This document shows positions 1 through 4,382 of a stretch of 5,854 nt of DNA, piece after piece (position 1 is the first letter of the stretch; every line of letters begins with the position of its first letter). The position numbers and the translations under genes were made by a program. Origin of the DNA: Oscillospiraceae bacterium (GTDB lineage: Bacteria; Bacillota_A; Clostridia; Oscillospirales; Ruminococcaceae); NCBI GenBank assembly GCA_017440445.1, contig JAFSHE010000176.1, positions 1 to 5,854 on the forward strand, written 5' to 3'. The notes beneath the pieces were generated by a model. The model worked only from the letters and a program-made list of their open reading frames with translations, made no database searches and had not been told where the DNA came from.

Positions 1-1550
1 AAACGGAATACAAGCTGATCGATAACAAGGTTCATCATCTTATCAAGGTCAGCGTAGAATTTATCGATATTTCCACGAGCCTCGATACCAAGTCTGGGGA
101 GATTGATGGAAGTAAAGCTAAGATTACCTCTGCCTGTTACGATCTCACGCGAAGGATCATACACATTACCGATTACTCTTGTGCGGCAGCCCATATAAGC
201 AACTTCTGTATTATAATCGCCCTCCTTGTAATACTGGAGATTGAAGGGAGCATCAATAAACGAGAAATTAGGGAACAGACGCTTTGCAGATACACGACAA
301 GCAAGCTTGAACAGATCGTAGTTCGGGTCGCCTTCGTTATAGTTTACGCCTTCCTTTACCTTGAAAATGTGTATCGGGAAAATAGGAGTTTCGCCGTTTC
401 CAAGACCCTTTTCAGTAGCAAGCATTACATTTCTGGATACCATTCTGCCCTCAGGAGATGTATCTGTACCATAGTTAATAGATGAGAACGGATTCTGTGC
501 GCCCGCACGGGAATTCATAGTGTTGAGGTTATGGATAAGCGCCTCCATAGCCTGGTATGTAGCACGGTCAGTTTCTGCCTCAGCAAGCTTCTCAGCTGTA
601 TCTTGAAGCTCTGAGAACTTCTCACCGTATTTTCCGGCAGCAATATCCCACTCCTTGGACTTATAGTCATCATTATTGGAAAGCTTAGGATAAAGACCGC
701 TCTCCTCCTCTACCTGCTTTGCAAGGGCTTTGAACTCCTCATGTGCCTCAGCAAAATCAGCTCTGCCCTGCGTAAAGCAGACTGCCTTTGCAAGGTTATG
801 AGTATAAAGTCTGCGGAAGGTCTTTTCAACGCCCTCTGCCATCGCATAATCGAAATTAGGTACGGACTGTCCTCCGTGCTGGTCATTCTGATTAGACTGG
901 ATAGCTATACAGGCAAGCGCAGCGTAGCTTGTTATATCATTAGGCTCACGCAGGTGACCATGACCTGTGGAAAAACCACCATGAAACAGCTTCAGAAGAT
1001 CGATCTGACAGCATGTAGTGGTTAATGTCAAGAAGTCGAGGTCATGGATATGGATATCTCCGCTGATGTGAGCATTGGAATGAGCGGGATCAAGAACATA
1101 CATCTCATTAAACTGCTTTGCACCCTCAGAACCGTACTTCAGCATTGTACCCATAGCGGTATCGCCATCGATATTTGCGTTCTCACGTTTTATATCACAA
1201 TCGCTGGCGGATTTAAATGTAAGATCCTCATATATCTTCATAAGCGTGGAGTCCATCTCACGGGCTCTTGTACGCTCAGCACGATAAAGAATGTACGCCT
1301 TGGCGGTCTTTGCATGACCCTCCTCAACGAGTACCTTCTCTACCATATCTTGTACCTCCTCAACGGAGGGATTTCTGCCGATTATCTCCACAGAAAGACG
1401 CTGACAAACATTATCCGCCAGCTGCATAGCCTCGGAATAATCATTTCCGCCAACTACCTGAGCAGCCTTGAATATAGCACCTGCTATCTTTTCGATGTTA
1501 AACGGAACCTGTCTGCCGTCACGCTTCTTTATCATTGTAATCATTGCCAT
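1..1550 (-). CDS. nrdD: Anaerobic (class III) ribonucleoside-triphosphate reductase, partial: C-terminus lies beyond the left edge
   Basis: This oxygen-sensitive glycyl-radical enzyme reduces ribonucleoside triphosphates to deoxyribonucleotides in the cytoplasm, supplying DNA precursors during anaerobic growth. I translated the minus strand from 1550: 516 codons stay open to the left edge, out of about 700 or more expected. Residues 4-96 form an ATP-cone allosteric domain (starting IKKRDGRQVPFN, ending near YILYRAERTRARE). The catalytic barrel follows, with HIHDLDF at 167-173, a CC pair at 180-181 (near the first active-site Cys), SNQNDQHGGQS at 219-229, MNSRAGAQNPFSS starting at 345, and MGCRTRV with Cys455, which by family comparison is the likely thiyl-radical Cys. 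The C-terminal zinc site and glycyl-radical loop are off the window. The start is ATG 1550, because AGGAG (1560-1564) lies 9 nt upstream; the second ATG, at 1544, would be 15 nt away. It is transcribed alone from its own promoter. An activase gene, nrdG, would be expected further left but cannot be seen. Confidence 0.97.
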   Translation of the reverse strand, partial: MAMITMIKKRDGRQVPFNIEKIAGAIFKAAQVVGGNDYSEAMQLADNVCQRLSVEIIGRNPSVEEVQDMVEKVLVEEGHAKTAKAYILYRAERTRAREMDSTLMKIYEDLTFKSASDCDIKRENANIDGDTAMGTMLKYGSEGAKQFNEMYVLDPAHSNAHISGDIHIHDLDFLTLTTTCCQIDLLKLFHGGFSTGHGHLREPNDITSYAALACIAIQSNQNDQHGGQSVPNFDYAMAEGVEKTFRRLYTHNLAKAVCFTQGRADFAEAHEEFKALAKQVEEESGLYPKLSNNDDYKSKEWDIAAGKYGEKFSELQDTAEKLAEAETDRATYQAMEALIHNLNTMNSRAGAQNPFSSINYGTDTSPEGRMVSRNVMLATEKGLGNGETPIFPIHIFKVKEGVNYNEGDPNYDLFKLACRVSAKRLFPNFSFIDAPFNLQYYKEGDYNTEVAYMGCRTRVIGNVYDPSREIVTGRGNLSFTSINLPRLGIEARGNIDKFYADLDKMMNLVIDQLVFR

Positions 1551-1583
1551 TTTTACGAACTCCTTGAAATTGCAGCACTTTTG

Positions 1584-1599
1584 CCACAATATATTGTAT
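1584..1599. promoter_or_regulatory. Putative NrdR box 1 in the nrdD leader
   Basis: The 16-mer contains the perfect 12-bp palindrome ACAATATATTGT (1586-1597). It matches 14 of 16 positions of the NrdR-box consensus as I recall it (acaCwAtATaTwGtgt). NrdR is the ATP-cone transcriptional repressor of ribonucleotide reductase genes. The box lies in the 5' leader of nrdD, roughly +14 to +29 from the predicted start, between promoter and ribosome binding site. Gene context and the match both support the call; the NrdR protein itself is not in the window. Confidence 0.8.
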
Positions 1600-1615
1600 T
1601 TTTTAAACGCTATAC

Positions 1616-1631
1616 ATCTATTATATAGTCA
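1616..1631. promoter_or_regulatory. Putative degenerate NrdR box 2 over the nrdD -10 element
   Basis: This 16-mer matches about 10 of 16 NrdR-consensus positions, with a good right half (TATATAGT) and a poor left half. Its start is exactly 32 bp from the start of box 1, close to three helical turns, which is the usual arrangement of paired NrdR boxes. It completely covers the -10 hexamer (1620-1625), so bound repressor would block RNA polymerase. The AT-rich -10 sequence itself explains part of the match, so this box is weaker evidence than box 1. Confidence 0.55.
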
Positions 1632-1648
1632 CAGAAGTTTTTTGTCAA
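1620..1648 (-). promoter_or_regulatory. Sigma-A promoter of nrdD, perfect consensus
   Basis: Read on the minus strand, the -35 element is TTGACA (1643-1648) and the -10 is TATAAT (1620-1625), with a 17-bp spacer. Both hexamers are exact consensus with optimal spacing. Transcription should start near 1613, giving a leader of about 63 nt before ATG 1550. Such a strong promoter implies that control comes from repression, in line with the overlapping NrdR-like boxes. Confidence 0.9.
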
Positions 1649-1738
1649 GGATAATCGACAGCGTGATGTACAAAAAAAGACAGCACAATTTTAGTCACAA
1701 TATACAAACACCCCATGGTTATGCGGTTTTAAGGTAAT

Positions 1739-1804
1739 AAAAAAGCGTACTTTCTCACACAAAAGGTAAATAACCAGAATATACCTATCATGGAAAAAGT
1801 ACGC
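1739..1804 (-). terminator. Rho-independent terminator of the SGNH/DUF4358/membrane-protein operon
   Basis: On the minus strand, a 12-bp stem forms between 1793-1804 (GCGTACTTTTTC) and 1745-1756 (GAGAAAGTACGC), with one G-U wobble. It is followed directly by six U residues (1744 down to 1739). The 36-nt loop is unusually long, but it can fold a nested AGGTA/TACCT stem. The hairpin begins about 30 nt after the stop codon of the last operon gene. Read on the plus strand there is no U-tract after the stem, so it should act in one direction. It insulates nrdD from the upstream operon. Confidence 0.85.
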
Positions 1805-1835
1805 AGAGCTTTATTTTAGTATTGATGTATGACCC

Positions 1836-2186
1836 CTATACTCCCACACTCAATATATTGTGTGCAAGTATAGCAGCAAGGGTCACATTGAACGCATTAG
1901 TTATACCAATATAGGTAATGCGCTTTTTTGTTTTCTTTATACTAATTGAAGCTGTTCCTATCCACGCACAGGATATAGCAACAGCTATAAGAAGCGCAAG
2001 TATGCGTCCATAGGGTCCGACAACGATCTTTAAAGCAAATCCAAAGATAAAGTCAAGCACGAATTCCGTCAGCGGAACAAGTGTCAGCGGAAGTGTAGCC
2101 AATGCCCACAACTTTCTCTTTTTGCGGAAAAAAACAATTACGATAACAGTAAACATCGCAGCTATAACGCCACACTCAATTCCCAT
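1836..2186 (-). CDS. Small four-helix membrane protein of unknown function
   Basis: I do not recognise this 116-residue protein. It has four hydrophobic segments, at about 4-20, 27-50, 62-82 and 90-113. Basic clusters RKKRK (21-25) and KKTKKR (84-89) fall between segments 1-2 and 3-4. By the positive-inside rule these are the cytoplasmic loops, so both termini should face outward. No catalytic motif, heme or metal site is evident. The start is ATG 2186, with AAAGGAG ending 9 nt upstream (2196-2202). It lies 23 nt after the DUF4358 lipoprotein gene and is the last gene before the terminator, so it is probably co-transcribed with two other envelope genes. At 116 residues it is far too short to be an MBOAT acyltransferase. 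The reading frame is secure; the function is unknown. Confidence 0.85.
   Translation of the reverse strand: MGIECGVIAAMFTVIVIVFFRKKRKLWALATLPLTLVPLTEFVLDFIFGFALKIVVGPYGRILALLIAVAISCAWIGTASISIKKTKKRITYIGITNAFNVTLAAILAHNILSVGV
1848..1863. promoter_or_regulatory. NrdR-box-like sequence inside the 3' end of the membrane-protein gene (tentative)
   Basis: The sequence ACTCAATATATTGTGT matches 15 of 16 positions of the NrdR consensus as I recall it, better than the boxes at the nrdD promoter. It is however coding sequence, near codons 108-113 of the small membrane protein, lies 264 bp from box 1, and has no paired partner or promoter beside it. It may be coincidence in AT-rich sequence, or an auxiliary site. 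Confidence 0.25.
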
Positions 2187-2209
2187 GGTAGAATTCTCCT
2201 TTCGGTTGA

Positions 2210-2686
2210 TTATGAAAGTATATCTCTGGCAGTAGAATTATCCGCACAGACAGCAAAGCACACAACATTTCCGTCCACAGCCACAAAATGGTCATCAAAC
2301 TTATACATCTCGTCAGGAGAATAGTCAGCGTATGTCTTGCGCTGCTTCTCAACACGCTCTTCAAGTCTTTCCTTTACAGTTGCAGCAGCTTCTTCGTCCT
2401 TTGTAACAAAGATACCAAACTCGTCAGGATATACTCCTGCACCTGCAACGTATGCGGAAAACTCGTTTATAATTGCTTCATCAAGCTTATAATACACCAT
2501 AAGCTTATCGGCAGGTACCTCTGCCATTTCAGGGAAATCAACTGTACTGAGAAGCTCGGCAGTCTTTTCTGTGATAGTTTTTTCAGAAACTGCAGTACTT
2601 CCGGAGGATGAATTTTCCCCTCCGCCACAGCCTGTAAGTAACATAGACGCTGCTACTAAAGCAGCTACTAAAGATATCTTTCTCAT
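2210..2686 (-). CDS. DUF4358 domain-containing lipoprotein
   Basis: This 158-residue protein is predicted to be exported and lipid-anchored on the outer face of the membrane. The signal peptide (1-19) ends in the lipobox LLTGC with Cys20 as the lipidated residue, followed by a short Gly/Ser-rich linker. Residues about 40-158 resemble DUF4358: a YYKLDEAIINEFSAYV helix, the DEFGIFVTKD segment (89-98), a charged helix (100-118), YADYSPDEMYKFDDHFVAVDGN (119-140) and a final hydrophobic strand with VCADN. The biochemical function of the family is unknown. I chose ATG 2686 over the in-frame ATG at 2719, because only the later start puts the signal peptide at the N-terminus and it follows a purine-rich AGGAAAGGA site. 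The gene lies 40 nt after the SGNH hydrolase gene and 23 nt before the membrane-protein gene. The family link is from memory of its pattern, not a search. Confidence 0.85.
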   Translation of the reverse strand: MRKISLVAALVAASMLLTGCGGGENSSSGSTAVSEKTITEKTAELLSTVDFPEMAEVPADKLMVYYKLDEAIINEFSAYVAGAGVYPDEFGIFVTKDEEAAATVKERLEERVEKQRKTYADYSPDEMYKFDDHFVAVDGNVVCFAVCADNSTARDILS

Positions 2687-2726
2687 TTTTATTCCTTTCC
2701 TTTGTATAACCAAATTCAAAATATGT

Positions 2727-3653
2727 TTACTGTATAGTTTTCTGGATATATCCGAGCATTACATCATAAGTAGTGCCTTTGAAATGCAGACCGTCATTCT
2801 CTGCATACTTATCAAGAAAATAACCATTTTCATCTATTATCTGAGAATAAAAGTCGATGTAACGTATACCAAGCTCAGAGCACAGCCCCTTGATAAAGGA
2901 GTTAAACTCCACCACCATATCGTTAGTAATGCCGCCCGATGCAGCAAGTGAGCTGTTCTTTGCAACAGGGGATACCGAGATACAGTAGATATAGGAATCG
3001 GGACATGCCGCAGACAGCTTGTTGATAAGTGTGCGATAGCTGTCCTCCATAGCGCTTGCAGCAAAAAGTCCATTGGAGCCAAGCATGATATATATCCTTT
3101 TTGGCTGAAGCTTTTCAGCGTACTCAAGCGCAGTGGAAGATGTTCCGTCATAGAGGTCAACTTCTTCTGTATATGCCTTATAAGGAGTATATCCTACGCT
3201 TGCCGCTACATTTTTCATATCAAGCTTATTATACAGATAAATTCCTGTTGTTATGCTGTCACCGATAAAAAGGTCATCTGCAAAAAAGGTCTGACTATAA
3301 TCTGTATAATCCGTGCTATCCTCAGGTAAATTCGGCTCAGACTGAGATGGTGTGTCGCTCACGGACTCGGTAGGCGTAGAAACAGGCTCGGTAGGCTCTG
3401 TTGAGCGCTTTGTCATGGAAACAGAGGACTTAGGTGTTGTGGTTGTTGTGGCAGAAGTGGTAGTCTTTCCTGTACCCGCAGACTGGTCTGCCGGCGTAGA
3501 AATCGTACTTTCTGCTGTGGTTTCTCTTTCCCCCATTACTGCATCTGAATACAAAAGACTTACAACAAGACCGCATATCACAAAAATAAGAACGATCATT
3601 ATTATATTCAGAACGATCACAGAACGAGGGAGCTTAGATCTGGGCTCAGGCAT
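2727..3653 (-). CDS. Membrane-anchored SGNH/GDSL hydrolase with a Thr/Ser/Pro-rich stalk
   Basis: A 308-residue predicted serine esterase or acylhydrolase. A short basic cytoplasmic tail (1-10) precedes one transmembrane helix (11-35), then an extracellular low-complexity stalk (about 41-115) and an SGNH domain (about 122-308). Catalytic motifs are visible: FIGDSIT with nucleophile Ser133, GSN with Asn194, and DGLH with Asp287 and His290 as the rest of the triad. Gly154 in ASVGYTP is a candidate for the second oxyanion-hole residue. Members of this superfamily remove or transfer acyl groups on glycans, lipids or peptidoglycan; the substrate here cannot be read from the sequence. The start is ATG 3653, with GGGAGG (3661-3666) 7 nt upstream. 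It is first in a three-gene operon with its own promoter at 3708-3736. Outward-facing domain, lipoprotein and membrane neighbours all suggest work at the cell envelope. Confidence 0.92.
   Translation of the reverse strand: MPEPRSKLPRSVIVLNIIMIVLIFVICGLVVSLLYSDAVMGERETTAESTISTPADQSAGTGKTTTSATTTTTPKSSVSMTKRSTEPTEPVSTPTESVSDTPSQSEPNLPEDSTDYTDYSQTFFADDLFIGDSITTGIYLYNKLDMKNVAASVGYTPYKAYTEEVDLYDGTSSTALEYAEKLQPKRIYIMLGSNGLFAASAMEDSYRTLINKLSAACPDSYIYCISVSPVAKNSSLAASGGITNDMVVEFNSFIKGLCSELGIRYIDFYSQIIDENGYFLDKYAENDGLHFKGTTYDVMLGYIQKTIQ
3309..3533 (-). repeat. Low-complexity Thr/Ser/Pro stalk-coding segment within the SGNH hydrolase gene
   Basis: Codons about 41-115 of the SGNH hydrolase encode mostly Thr, Ser, Pro, Glu and Ala, including a TTTTTP tract and STEPTEP/STPTE near-repeats. 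Such segments act as extended, sometimes O-glycosylated, spacers holding a catalytic domain away from the membrane across a thick wall. The DNA is imperfectly repetitive and may vary in length between strains. Confidence 0.75.
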
Positions 3654-3679
3654 TCTGATACCTCCCGTAATTAATCATA

Positions 3680-3695
3680 GTATCTGCGCAGATAC
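3680..3695. promoter_or_regulatory. 16-bp perfect palindrome in the leader of the SGNH operon
   Basis: GTATCTGCGCAGATAC is a perfect inverted repeat lying about +7 to +22 from the predicted start, between the promoter and the GGGAGG site at 3661-3666. It could be a repressor operator. As RNA it could form a 6-bp stem with a GCGC loop. There is no U-tract after it, so it is not a terminator. I cannot assign a regulator. Confidence 0.5.
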
Positions 3696-3707
3696 GCAGT
3701 CATTAGT

Positions 3708-3736
3708 ATTATACGTCATCATCAATAAAAATGCAA
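3708..3736 (-). promoter_or_regulatory. Sigma-A promoter of the SGNH hydrolase operon
   Basis: On the minus strand, TTGCAT (3731-3736, four of six consensus bases) is followed after 17 bp by TATAAT (3708-3713, exact consensus). The predicted start is near 3701, giving a leader of about 48 nt before ATG 3653. It lies in the 97-99 bp gap after the DUF2344 gene, which argues that the SGNH operon is an independent transcription unit. Confidence 0.75.
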
Positions 3737-3752
3737 TATTTATCGCATCATA

Positions 3753-4382
3753 TCAGCAGAATTCGTTGCCGTCGGCGCAGAATATCCTTGTACGGACAAT
3801 GCGCATACGAGATATCTGCTCACCCGTTTCCTGCTGAAATGCTTCAAACAACAGTGCAGGATTGATATTGAAATCATTACCCGCAGGCAAGCGCAGAGTT
3901 ATCTTATCAGATACAGAAAGCTCAGTAATAAGTGGCTTCAGATCAACAGTAGATACTCCTCTTTTTGTCTTTTTCTCGGTGAGTATCTGCTCACGTGAAC
4001 AAAAATCTCTGAATTTCTCCGTATCTACATCAGACTCTATCTCGTACTCAGCGGTCTTGATATCGGTATTCTTGTACTTCGGATCTGCAACACGGATTAT
4101 ACGTATATCAGGCGGGAGTGCTTCATTCAGGCGGGACATTACCTCGTCAGATGCAACATCTTCAGTAAGGCGGAAGTCCATAGCCTCGCACACGCCCTCC
4201 TGACCCAGTGACAGCGGAAGCATGAACGCCACATAAGTATGCGGGTTGAAGCCCTCTGTCTGCCATATAGGAAGTCGGCTACGTTTCATCGCCCTCTGGA
4301 TACAGTGGTTAAGATCAAGGTGGGAGATGTACTTCGCCCTGTCCATTTTTGAGAAAAATACCCTTGTATTAACGGATGGCAC
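3753..4382 (-). CDS. DUF2344 / TIGR03936 radical-SAM-associated protein
   Basis: A protein of about 209 residues resembling the DUF2344 family, known from its constant association with TIGR03960 radical SAM proteins, to which it is fused in some bacteria; the reaction is unknown. The signature N-terminus is present: RVFFSKMDRAKYISHLDLNHCIQRA, then SRLPIWQTEGFNPH and a MLPLSLGQEG segment. The 4394 start is a GTG that abuts AGGAGG (4394-4399) with no spacing. I therefore chose the next in-frame GTG, 4382, 11 nt downstream of that site, which places RVFFSK near the N-terminus as in relatives. The start overlaps the radical SAM gene's 3' end by 14 nt, implying translational coupling and a stoichiometric partnership. 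The exact start is uncertain; the family call is confident. Confidence 0.9.
   Translation of the reverse strand: MPSVNTRVFFSKMDRAKYISHLDLNHCIQRAMKRSRLPIWQTEGFNPHTYVAFMLPLSLGQEGVCEAMDFRLTEDVASDEVMSRLNEALPPDIRIIRVADPKYKNTDIKTAEYEIESDVDTEKFRDFCSREQILTEKKTKRGVSTVDLKPLITELSVSDKITLRLPAGNDFNINPALLFEAFQQETGEQISRMRIVRTRIFCADGNEFC

Noticed and set aside
1551..1615. Riboswitch or other structured RNA in the nrdD leader
   Set aside because: The leader is only about 63 nt, AT-rich, and its one inverted repeat is better explained as an NrdR box.
741..1628. Plus-strand open frames of 94 and 194 codons
   Set aside because: They lie antisense to nrdD, whose minus-strand translation carries unmistakable class III reductase motifs throughout. 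They have no family-like sequence and only arise because nrdD is open to the edge.
1650..1716. Possible 23-codon minus-strand peptide upstream of nrdD, starting at an ATG within CCATGG
   Set aside because: No ribosome binding site precedes it, it runs over the nrdD -35 element, and its composition shows nothing protein-like. I see nothing else in 1649-1738.
2687..2719. Upstream in-frame ATG at 2719 for the DUF4358 lipoprotein
   Set aside because: It would add 11 residues before the signal peptide and lacks a good ribosome binding site; the lipobox then falls in an atypical position.
3727..3748. Weak hairpin (ATGCGA/TTGCAT) plus a U-rich run after the DUF2344 gene, as a possible terminator
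   Set aside because: The stem is only 6 bp, AT-rich with a G-U pair, and overlaps the -35 of the next promoter. It may slow polymerase but I would not call it a terminator, so readthrough into the SGNH operon is possible.
3352..3837. Plus-strand open frame of 161 codons
   Set aside because: It is antisense to the SGNH hydrolase stalk and N-terminus; its Val-rich start is only the complement of Thr codons. No ribosome binding site or recognisable domain.
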